Part shown: positions 37,196 through 44,296 of the stretch, piece by piece
Layout of the letters: every line of letters begins with the position of its first letter
Numbering within the stretch: position 1 is the first letter of the stretch
Assembly: GCA_020438865.1 (NCBI GenBank)
Contig: JAGQTU010000018.1
Location: forward strand, 1-59,384
Direction: 5' to 3'
Length of the DNA: 59,384 nucleotides
Source: Mycobacterium sp.
GTDB lineage: Bacteria; Actinomycetota; Actinomycetes; Mycobacteriales; Mycobacteriaceae
Position numbers and translations under genes: made by a program
Notes under the pieces: model-generated
The model's input: the letters and a program-made list of their open reading frames with translations, nothing else
Database searches by the model: none
Told to the model about the DNA's origin: nothing

Positions 37196-37858
37196 TCAGC
37201 GACCGCCGAACCCGCTGGCCATCAGCACCAGACCGATGACGATCAGCGCGACCGCGCTGATCTCGTTCTGCCGAAGCTGAATCCAGCGCCGCAACCGTTC
37301 CAGGGACCGATCGAACCGCTTGGCGGCCAACAGGTGGGCCAGCACCGGTAGCGCCGTGGTCGAGGCCGCCAGCACTACGAAGTATGCGACGGCGAACCCA
37401 CGGCCGGCGGCGCCCAGCGTCGAGGTTCCGATCGCCAAACCCGCTGCGGCGCAGGCCACCAGGATCTTCGGGTTGGCGATGGCGAAGATCAACCCGAGCC
37501 CGGCGGTGACTGCGGGCGAGACGGTACTCACCCGGTCGAGCCAGCCGGCCCGGGCGGTGCGGGCCCGCCGCACCCACAGCAGCGCACCGACGAGGATCAG
37601 CACCGCGCCGAAGATGAGACGGAAGCGACCCTGCGATCCGCCGGCCTGCTCCCCGAGGAGCTTGGGCACGTTGACGAAGACGATCGTCGAGATCACCAGA
37701 CCGAGGAGCCAGCCGGCCAGGAAGGTCAGGCTGGTGGCGCGGGGCCGTTTCGAGTAGAGCACCAGCAGTAGGGCAGGCAGCACCGAAATCGGCGAGAGCG
37801 CGACGACGAGCGCCACCGGGATCAGTTCGGCAGACACCGCCGCCCAGTCGTTCGACAC
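37196..37858 (-). CDS. GAP/Sap-family (LysE-like) membrane transporter
   Basis: A 220-residue protein with about six hydrophobic segments, PISVLPALLLVLYSKRPRA near the start, a cytoplasmic basic loop (RRARTARAG) and AIANPKILVACAAAGLAIG. This layout fits the GAP family (Sap, sulfolipid-1-addressing protein) related to LysE exporters. Such proteins help move glycolipids or small solutes across the membrane in mycobacteria. It starts the three-gene leftward cluster, with the kinase 27 bases downstream. Confidence 0.75.
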   Translation of the reverse strand: MSNDWAAVSAELIPVALVVALSPISVLPALLLVLYSKRPRATSLTFLAGWLLGLVISTIVFVNVPKLLGEQAGGSQGRFRLIFGAVLILVGALLWVRRARTARAGWLDRVSTVSPAVTAGLGLIFAIANPKILVACAAAGLAIGTSTLGAAGRGFAVAYFVVLAASTTALPVLAHLLAAKRFDRSLERLRRWIQLRQNEISAVALIVIGLVLMASGFGGR

Positions 37859-37939
37859 CTATCACCTCCGCTCGGCAGCGCCAAGTTACGCAGTCCACCC
37901 GGGACGCGCCATCCTTGCGCGCAGTCGGATCCCGACGGC

Positions 37940-39238
37940 TCAGTCCTCGTCGGCGTCCGGTCGGGGGCGGCCCTCACCGAACAACGGCCTGCGCATCGGC
38001 TGATGGCCGTGCACACCCTCGGCGTAGGCGGTCTCGGCGTGCTGGGTGAAGTCCACGCCGGTGGTCTCCTCCTCGGCGGTGAGCCGGAACCCCATGAAGT
38101 GGTTGATCAGCCTGGCCAGCGCGTAGGAAACCGCGAACGCGTAGATCGCGACGACCACCATCCCCAACGCCTGCTTGCCGAGCTGGGCCAGACCACCGCC
38201 GTAGAACACGCCGTTGGGGCCCCCGGTCATCACCGCGGTGGCCAGGAACCCGATCAGCAGGACACCCACCACGCCGCCGACGAAATGGACGCCGACCACG
38301 TCGAGGGAGTCGTCGTAGCCGAACCGGAACTTCAGCCCGATCGCGAACGAGCAGACGATGCCGGCCGCGAGTCCGACCACGGCCGCGCCGAGGGTGTTGA
38401 CCGTCCCGCAGGAGGGGGTGATGGCCACCAGCCCGGCGACCACACCGGAGGCGGCGCCGAACGTCGTCGGCCTGCCGTCGCGGATACGCTCGACCGAGAG
38501 CCAGCCCAGCATGCCCATACAGCCCGCCACCAGGGTGTTGAGGAAGATCGCTGCCGCGGTGCCGTTGGCGGCCAGTGCGGAACCGGCGTTGAAACCGAAC
38601 CAGCCGAACCACAGCAGGCCGACGCCGAGCAGCACGAAGGGCAGGTTGTGCGGGCGCATCGCGTCGACCTTGAAGCCGATTCGCGGGCCCAGCACCAGCG
38701 CCAGGGCCAGGGCGGAGGCGCCGGAGACGATCTCCACGACCAGCCCACCCGCATAGTCGAGCACACCGAGTTTGAACAGCCATCCGTCCGGAGCCCAGAC
38801 CCAATGGGCGACAACCGAATACACGACGATCGACCACACCGGTACGAAGACCATCCAGGCGGCGAACCGGGCGCGGTCGGCGATAGCGCCACTGACCAGT
38901 GCGGCGGTGATGATGGCGAAGCTGAGTTGGAAGGTGGCGTAGAGCAGTTCCGGAACGGCGCCGTGTGCGGTGCCGGGCCCGATCCCGAGCATGCCGACGT
39001 GGGTGAGGTCCCCGATCAGTCCCCCACCGACGTCACCGCTGAACGCCAACGTGTAGCCGACCAGCAGCCAGGCCACCGTGACAAGCGGGATCGCGATGAA
39101 ACTCATCATGATCATGTTGAGCACGCCGGTGGTGCGCACCATGCCGCCGTAGAAGATGGCCAGCCCGGGCGTCATCAGCAGCACCAGTGCGGTGCTGGCC
39201 AACAGCCAAGCGGTGGCGGCGGCATCGATCGAATCCAA
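37940..39238 (-). CDS. Ammonium transporter, Amt family
   Basis: A 432-residue Amt protein with 11 predicted transmembrane helices, including LMTPGLAIFYGGMVR and the signature DYAGGLVVE. The phenylalanine gate residues are near F107 and F214/F216, and the second pore histidine is at His318 (GVHFVGG). The first pore histidine (H168 in E. coli AmtB) is Glu169 here. No glnK or glnD gene follows; the next gene downstream is the Sap-type transporter. A GlnR-like box lies 54 bases upstream, so nitrogen limitation probably induces it. Confidence 0.93.
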   Translation of the reverse strand: MDSIDAAATAWLLASTALVLLMTPGLAIFYGGMVRTTGVLNMIMMSFIAIPLVTVAWLLVGYTLAFSGDVGGGLIGDLTHVGMLGIGPGTAHGAVPELLYATFQLSFAIITAALVSGAIADRARFAAWMVFVPVWSIVVYSVVAHWVWAPDGWLFKLGVLDYAGGLVVEIVSGASALALALVLGPRIGFKVDAMRPHNLPFVLLGVGLLWFGWFGFNAGSALAANGTAAAIFLNTLVAGCMGMLGWLSVERIRDGRPTTFGAASGVVAGLVAITPSCGTVNTLGAAVVGLAAGIVCSFAIGLKFRFGYDDSLDVVGVHFVGGVVGVLLIGFLATAVMTGGPNGVFYGGGLAQLGKQALGMVVVAIYAFAVSYALARLINHFMGFRLTAEEETTGVDFTQHAETAYAEGVHGHQPMRRPLFGEGRPRPDADED

Positions 39239-39291
39239 TTCCGGCTCCTTCTAGGCTCCCGGCACGGTCCCGACGAGGATGTCGGCGCAGT

Positions 39292-39329
39292 GTTTCCAAC
39301 GTGCGGCGGTCATGTTTCCGAAAGGTTTC
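39292..39329 (-). promoter_or_regulatory. GlnR-like box upstream of ammonium transporter
   Basis: On the minus strand, reading toward the transporter, GAAAC occurs at 39329-39325, 39318-39314 and 39296-39292. The spacings are exactly 11 and 22 bases, so three of four half-sites of the actinobacterial GlnR layout are present (AC-N9-AC). It ends 54 bases before the start codon. GlnR control of amt genes is established in mycobacteria. Confidence 0.65.
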
Positions 39330-39340
39330 CTCGCCGCCGA

Positions 39341-39853
39341 TCACCAGCCCATGGAGCCCGGTATCCCCTTGAACGGGCCGACCACCCAGCTGGTGATCCA
39401 GCCACCGTAGAACCCGCCCGGTTGCGGTACGACGGTCTCGCCGTTGACGGTGCAGCGGTCGACCTGGCCGGCCATCACCGCGATGGCCCCGCCGATCGGT
39501 TCGAAGCCTCGGGTGGGATGCGGGTAGGTCCAGGCCGCCTTCGGCGCGACGGCCGCATCGGTCGCCAGGTCGTAGTAGCGCGCCTGCCCCTTCCACTCAC
39601 ACCAGGACGATCCCGGCGCGTCGCGCAGCACGCCGTCGGCGAAAGCGGTCCGCGGCAGGTAGTAGGTCGGCGGGTGGCTGGTCTCCAGTACCCGCCACCC
39701 GTGGTTCGTCGTGGCGATGAGCCGGCCGCCAAGTTCGATCGTGATGGAGCCGTCGAAGGTCTCCAGCCGTGGGGGGCGCGGGTAGTCCCACACCGATTCC
39801 TGGCCGGGCTCGGGCTGCTGGGGGTTGGGGCGCCCGGTCAACTTTCCAGTCAT
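39341..39853 (-). CDS. DUF427-domain protein
   Basis: A 170-residue protein of the DUF427 family, with a beta-rich core: ESVWDYPRPPRLE, ITIELGGRLIATTNHGWRVLETSHPPTYYLP, SSWCEWKGQARYYDL and WTYPHP. Function unknown for the family. It ends with a VVGPFKGIPGSMGW tail. It is divergent from the DUF1232 gene, with 17 bases between starts. Confidence 0.85.
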   Translation of the reverse strand: MTGKLTGRPNPQQPEPGQESVWDYPRPPRLETFDGSITIELGGRLIATTNHGWRVLETSHPPTYYLPRTAFADGVLRDAPGSSWCEWKGQARYYDLATDAAVAPKAAWTYPHPTRGFEPIGGAIAVMAGQVDRCTVNGETVVPQPGGFYGGWITSWVVGPFKGIPGSMGW

Positions 39854-39870
39854 CCTTCGACCATACGAAG

Positions 39871-40296
39871 ATGGGCAAGGTGTTCAGCGACTGGTGGCTG
39901 GTGCCGGTCGGCGCCGTCGCCGCACTGGCGATGGTCTGGCTGCTACTGGGCATTGCACTGTGGGTCGCCAAACCTGACGATGTCGGCATCCAGGACACGC
40001 TGCGCCTGCTGCCCGACGTCCTGCGCCTGCTCAAGCGACTCGCCACCGACCCGGAGTTGCCGCGCCGCGTCCGCGTCGCGCTGGTCATGTTGCTCGCGTT
40101 CATCGTCTCGCCGATCGACCTGATCCCCGACTTCATTCCGGCCATCGGGTACGCCGACGACGTCATCATCACCGCGCTGGTGCTGCGGTGGGTCTCCCGC
40201 ATCGCGGGTGCCGACGCCATGGCCAGGCATTGGCCGGGGACCCCGGACGGTCTGGCCGCGGTGCGGCGGCTGTGCGGAATGCCGTCGCCGGAGTGA
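39871..40296 (+). CDS. DUF1232 (YkvA-like) membrane protein
   Basis: A 141-residue protein with an N-terminal transmembrane helix (about residues 8-33) and the DUF1232 core RVALVMLLAFIVSPIDLIPDFIPAIGYADDVIITALVLRW. The SPIDLIPDFIP motif is diagnostic. Function of the family is unknown. It overlaps no neighbour; its promoter must share the 17-base gap with the divergent DUF427 gene. Confidence 0.85.
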   Translation: MGKVFSDWWLVPVGAVAALAMVWLLLGIALWVAKPDDVGIQDTLRLLPDVLRLLKRLATDPELPRRVRVALVMLLAFIVSPIDLIPDFIPAIGYADDVIITALVLRWVSRIAGADAMARHWPGTPDGLAAVRRLCGMPSPE

Positions 40297-40356
40297 CTGG
40301 AGTCGCGGCGTCCGCGCACACCCCTGCCGCCGCGGCACCCGGTTGGGTACGCTCTC

Positions 40357-40374
40357 GCTGAGCGACTGCTCAGC
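40357..40374. promoter_or_regulatory. Operator GCTGAGC-N4-GCTCAGC before Mo hydroxylase large subunit
   Basis: GCTGAGCGACTGCTCAGC has perfect 7-base arms around a 4-base centre. It lies 36 bases before the ATG of the large subunit. Almost the same sequence occurs before the operon of the other two subunits (44176-44193), which indicates shared control by one dimeric regulator. Confidence 0.65.
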
Positions 40375-40410
40375 ATTCGGCACCCGACGACAACGCATTG
40401 GAGCGAACCG

Positions 40411-42735
40411 ATGGCCGCACCCCCCGCGCGTTACGCCGGGACCCGGGTCCCGCGGGTCGAAGACACCCGCCTGCTCACCGGCCACGGAACCTTCGTCGAC
40501 GACGTCACCCGGCCCGGCATGCTGCACGCGTGCTTCGTCCGCAGCCCGTTCGCGCACGCGCGGATCAACGGAATCGACGCGGCGGCCGCGCTCGCACTAC
40601 CGGGCGTGCGTGCGGTCTTCACCGCCGCCGACCTCAACCCCGACGTCAGGGAGGCGTGGCACGCGGTTGCGGGCAAGGACGTTCCGGACACCCCCCGCCC
40701 GCCACTGGCCGAGGGTGAGGTCAAGTTCGTCGGCGACCCCGTGGCGCTCGTCGTGGCCGACAGCCGATACATCGCCGAGGACGCCATCGAACTCGTCGAC
40801 GTGGATTACGAACCCCTGCCGGCGATCGCCGACTTCACCACCGCGGTCGGCGCCGAGGTCGTCGTGCACGAGGCCTATCCGGACAACGTGGCGGGCGGTC
40901 TGGCCGGGGCGCCCCCCGACGAAGAGGTCTTCGCCGCCGCGGCGCACGTCGTCAAAGAACGCATCTACCAACAGGCCTACGTTCCGGTGCCAATGGAGAC
41001 CCGCGGACTGGTGGTCGAATGGGTGGCCTCCACCGAGGAGCTCACCATGTGGGCTTCCACCCAGACACCACACGAGTTGCGGGCGTTCGCCGCCCGACTG
41101 CTCGGCATCCCGGCACAGCGGGTTCGCGTCGTCATGCGCGACACCGGCGGTGGGTTCGGCCAGAAGGTCGTCCCGCTGCGCGAGGACATGTGCATCATGC
41201 TGGCCGCGCGCAAGGTGCCCGCGGCACTGAAGTGGATCGAAGACCGCCGCGAGAACCTGATCGCGGCCGGCCAGGCCCGCCACGTCGACGGCACCGCCCG
41301 CATCGCCCTGAACGACGAGGGTACCCTGCTGGCCGTCGACATCGACTTCGTCCAGGATGTCGGCGCCTACCCGACCCCGTACCCGGTGTTGACGACCGCT
41401 GCCATCGGCATGTTCTTCCCCGGACCGTACCGGGTGCCCAAGGCCAGTTTCAGCTACCAGACCGTGTTCTCCAACACCAGCGGCCTGGCCGCCTACCGCG
41501 GCCCCTGGCAGTACGAAACCCTCACGCGTGAAATACTTCTCGACATCGCCGCCCGCAAGATCGGTATCGATCCGGTGGAGCTGCGCCGGAAGAACCTGCT
41601 GCGCCGCGACGAGATGCCCTACGTCAACCCGAACGGCATGCCTTACGACCACGTCGCTCCCAGCGAGACGTTCGAGCAGGCCGTGAAGATCCTCGACCAC
41701 GAGGGGTTCCGCAAGGAGCAGCGCGAGGCCCTGGCCCAGGGCCGCTATCTCGGGCTGGGCTTCGCGGCCTACATCGAACCGACGGGCGCCGCGACGGGTC
41801 ATTTGGCCACCGAGGGCGCCACCATCCGGATGGAGCCCACCGGCAAGATCAACGTCTACGTCAACGGCGGTTCGAGCGGCAACAGCATCGAGACCACAGT
41901 CGTCCAACTCACCGCCGACGCGCTCGGCGCCGACATAGACGACGTCGCGACCATTCAGGGCGACACCGCGGTGACCCCGTACGGCGCGGGCACCCAGGGC
42001 AGCCGGAGCGCGCCGATGACCGCCGGCGCGGTCGACGAGGCGGCGACCATCCTGCGCGGCCAGTTGCTCGCGATGGCGGCCCACATCCTCGGTGTGTCGC
42101 CCGATCGGATCGAACTGGGCTCCTCCCGCGCCACCGCGGTCGATGACCCAACCAAGAGCGTCGGCTTCGGCGATCTCGCGTACCGCGCGCATTACGAACC
42201 GCAGCAGCTGCCGGCAGGCATGTCCGCGACGCTGGAGGCCACCGCGCGCTTCACCTCCCAGACGCCGATCCACTGGGCCAACGCCACGCACGCGTGCACG
42301 TGTGAGGTCGACGTGACGACGGGGAGGGTGACCCTGACCCGCTACGTCGTCAGCGAGGACGTCGGCCCGATGATCAATCCCAACGTCGTCGAAGGCCAGA
42401 TCGCGGGCGGGACCGTGCAGGGCATCGGCGGTGCCCTGCTGGAGAGCCTGGTCTACGACGACGACGCGAATCCGTTGGCCACCACGTTCGTCGACTATCT
42501 GCTGCCGACCGCCACCGAGGTGCCGCCCATCGAATACGGTCACGTCGAGGTGCCCGGGCCGGGTGTCGGCGGTTACAAGGGCGCCGGTGAGGGCGGGGCG
42601 ATCGGATCGACACCGGCGGTCATCAACGCGATCAACGACGCACTGGCCCCGCTGGGTGTGGCGGTCACCCGGCTGCCCGCCACACCGGCTGCGATCGCGG
42701 CGCTGATCGAGGAAGCGTCTGCCGAACCACGTTGA
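40411..42735 (+). CDS. Molybdenum hydroxylase large subunit (xanthine DH/CoxL family)
   Basis: A 774-residue Mo-binding catalytic subunit of the xanthine oxidase family. Features: an N-terminal a/b hammerhead (TRVPRVEDTRLLTGHGTFVDD), molybdopterin regions TGGGFGQKVVPLRED and AYRGPWQYE, and the catalytic Glu in GAGEGGAIGS. The active-site loop is AYRGPW, not the AYxCSFR of true CO dehydrogenase, so it most likely hydroxylates an organic substrate. The small and medium subunits are on the opposite strand, convergent to it. Confidence 0.9.
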   Translation: MAAPPARYAGTRVPRVEDTRLLTGHGTFVDDVTRPGMLHACFVRSPFAHARINGIDAAAALALPGVRAVFTAADLNPDVREAWHAVAGKDVPDTPRPPLAEGEVKFVGDPVALVVADSRYIAEDAIELVDVDYEPLPAIADFTTAVGAEVVVHEAYPDNVAGGLAGAPPDEEVFAAAAHVVKERIYQQAYVPVPMETRGLVVEWVASTEELTMWASTQTPHELRAFAARLLGIPAQRVRVVMRDTGGGFGQKVVPLREDMCIMLAARKVPAALKWIEDRRENLIAAGQARHVDGTARIALNDEGTLLAVDIDFVQDVGAYPTPYPVLTTAAIGMFFPGPYRVPKASFSYQTVFSNTSGLAAYRGPWQYETLTREILLDIAARKIGIDPVELRRKNLLRRDEMPYVNPNGMPYDHVAPSETFEQAVKILDHEGFRKEQREALAQGRYLGLGFAAYIEPTGAATGHLATEGATIRMEPTGKINVYVNGGSSGNSIETTVVQLTADALGADIDDVATIQGDTAVTPYGAGTQGSRSAPMTAGAVDEAATILRGQLLAMAAHILGVSPDRIELGSSRATAVDDPTKSVGFGDLAYRAHYEPQQLPAGMSATLEATARFTSQTPIHWANATHACTCEVDVTTGRVTLTRYVVSEDVGPMINPNVVEGQIAGGTVQGIGGALLESLVYDDDANPLATTFVDYLLPTATEVPPIEYGHVEVPGPGVGGYKGAGEGGAIGSTPAVINAINDALAPLGVAVTRLPATPAAIAALIEEASAEPR

Positions 42736-42763
42736 GATGGCGATCAGCGCGAAGATGGCGCCC

Positions 42764-42788
42764 GAAACCTCGCTCTCAGTGCGGTTTC
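42764..42788. terminator. Weak stem-loop between convergent Mo hydroxylase genes
   Basis: GAAACC (42764-42769) can pair with GGTTTC (42783-42788) across a 13-base loop. It lies in the 66-base space between the convergent large- and small-subunit genes. There is no U-tract. A bidirectional terminator is possible but the stem is short. Confidence 0.25.
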
Positions 42789-42801
42789 AACGCCGCCTGA
42801 A

Positions 42802-43284
42802 CTAGGGCGTCGCGGACATCCGCTCTGCGGCCAGTCGCACGGCGTTGACGATGCCCTGATACCCCGTGCAGCGACAGACGTTGCCGGACAGGCCCTCGCG
42901 GATCTGCTCGTCGGTGGGGTCGGGATTGTCCCGCAGCAGTGCCGTGATCGACATGACGAATCCCGGTGTGCAGAAGCCACATTGCAGACCGTGGCAGTCC
43001 CGCATCGCCGCCTGCACGGGCGAGAGCTCACCATCGGCGGCGGCCACGCCTTCCACGGTGTCGACCTCCATGCCGTCGGCCTGCACGGCGAACACCAGAC
43101 ACGAGCGCACGGCTGCCCCGTTCAGCAGCACCGTGCACGCGCCGCACACGCCGTGCTCGCAACCCAGGTGGGTACCGGTCAGACCGCAGCGTTCGCGCAG
43201 GAAGTCGGCCAGGGTGAGCCTGGCCTCGACGACCGCCTCGGTTGGAGTTCCGTTGACCGACAGCTGGATTCGCTGATCATGCAT
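42802..43284 (-). CDS. Molybdenum hydroxylase [2Fe-2S] small subunit
   Basis: A 160-residue CoxS-like subunit with two [2Fe-2S] clusters. The plant-type cluster ligands are in HLGCEHGVCGACTVLLNG with a fourth Cys in RSCLVF. The second cluster is in GLQCGFCTPGF and NVCRCTGYQ. It carries electrons from the Mo site to the flavin subunit. The ATG at 43284 overlaps the end of the FAD subunit gene, which precedes it, so the two are coupled. Confidence 0.93.
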   Translation of the reverse strand: MHDQRIQLSVNGTPTEAVVEARLTLADFLRERCGLTGTHLGCEHGVCGACTVLLNGAAVRSCLVFAVQADGMEVDTVEGVAAADGELSPVQAAMRDCHGLQCGFCTPGFVMSITALLRDNPDPTDEQIREGLSGNVCRCTGYQGIVNAVRLAAERMSATP

Positions 43285-44152
43285 CGGCCGCCTCCTTGGT
43301 CGCCGCCAACCAGGCCTGCGCGACGATCGCCGCCCCGACCCGGCGCCGATAGTCGGCCGACCCCGACAGGTCGGCCGGGACATCGTCGAGGCCGGTCATC
43401 GACAGTTCGCCGACGTCCTCGGGGGTCAGCTCGCCGAGCCCGCGGCCCGTGAGCTCAGATTCGGCCGCCGTCGCGCGTCGCGGCGTCGAACCGAGCCCCA
43501 GCAATCCGATCCCGCACCGGCGAATACGGTCATCACCGTCGAGTTCGACGGCGACGGCCGCCCCGGCGATGGCGAAATCGCCGTGGCGACGGGCGAACTC
43601 CTCGACGGCGAAACCACGCCGGCCGGACCAGACCGGGAAGCGGACGGCGGTGAGGATCTCGTCGGACGCCAGCGGGGTCTCCCACACGCCGGTGAAGAAC
43701 TCGGTCGCCGCGATGGTGCGCCCACCCGTCGGCGAGAGCGTCTCCATCTCCGCGTCCAGCGCGACGGCCACCGCCGGATACTCGGCGGCGGGATCGGCGT
43801 GTGCGATCGAGCCGCCCAGGGTGCCCCGGTTGCGGATCTGGAAGTGTCCGATCAGCGGGGTCGCGTGGGTGAGCAGGGGTACCGCGGAGCGGACCCGTTC
43901 GTCGGCCCCGACCGCCGCGTGGGTGGTCCCGGCCCCGATCCGCAGCCAGTCGCCGGACACCTCGATGCCCTGCAACGCCTCGAGCCGGGAGATGTCCACC
44001 AGATGATCGAAGAAGGCGAGCCGCATCGCGAGCATCGGCACCAGGCTCTGGCCCCCCGCGATCAGCTTGGCGTCCTCGCCGAGTTCGGCCAGTAGCTGCG
44101 CCGCCTGCTCAACGGTGTCGGGCCGGTGGTAGGCGAACGGCGCGGGCTTCAT
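43277..44152 (-). CDS. Molybdenum hydroxylase FAD-binding medium subunit
   Basis: A 291-residue CoxM-like flavoprotein. FAD-binding motifs are AGGQSLVPMLAMRLA (about residues 32-46) and the second TLGGSIAHADPAAEYP. It starts KPAPFAYHRPDTVEQA, typical of the family. It accepts electrons from the iron-sulfur subunit and passes them on to an acceptor. It is the first gene of the leftward pair. An operator nearly identical to that of the large-subunit gene lies upstream. Confidence 0.93.
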   Translation of the reverse strand: MKPAPFAYHRPDTVEQAAQLLAELGEDAKLIAGGQSLVPMLAMRLAFFDHLVDISRLEALQGIEVSGDWLRIGAGTTHAAVGADERVRSAVPLLTHATPLIGHFQIRNRGTLGGSIAHADPAAEYPAVAVALDAEMETLSPTGGRTIAATEFFTGVWETPLASDEILTAVRFPVWSGRRGFAVEEFARRHGDFAIAGAAVAVELDGDDRIRRCGIGLLGLGSTPRRATAAESELTGRGLGELTPEDVGELSMTGLDDVPADLSGSADYRRRVGAAIVAQAWLAATKEAADA

Positions 44153-44175
44153 GAGGCGCCGCTGGTACCGGTGAT

Positions 44176-44193
44176 GCTAAGCACACGCTCAGC
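44176..44193. promoter_or_regulatory. Operator GCTAAGC-N4-GCTCAGC before FAD subunit
   Basis: GCTAAGCACACGCTCAGC differs from the site at 40357-40374 by one arm base plus the centre. It lies 24 bases upstream of the FAD-subunit start and 104 bases before cpsA. The pair implies that both convergent transcripts of the Mo hydroxylase respond to the same regulator. Confidence 0.65.
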
Positions 44194-44296
44194 ATAGTCA
44201 TATCGGCCGTTCGGCCCGCATCGAGCCGGGACAGCGGGGCCGACGGGGTTGCCGATCGGGCTGTGACGGTCCCCACTGCGCGGGAGTGCGCCAGAA

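Noticed and set aside
35688-37898. Open frame of 736 codons on the minus strand
   Set aside because: It overlaps the kinase and transporter genes in another frame. Its translation is Arg/Pro/Gly-rich with no domain, while the kinase frame shows every catalytic motif.
38003-40123. Open frame of 706 codons on the plus strand opposite the ammonium transporter
   Set aside because: The translation is His/Asp/Gly/Gln-rich low complexity, typical of an antisense shadow of a GC-rich gene. The Amt frame has clear membrane helices and motifs.
40411-42735. Carbon monoxide dehydrogenase CoxL
   Set aside because: The active-site loop is AYRGPW, not AYxCSFR, so a CO-oxidising form I enzyme is not supported. 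I call it a general molybdenum hydroxylase.
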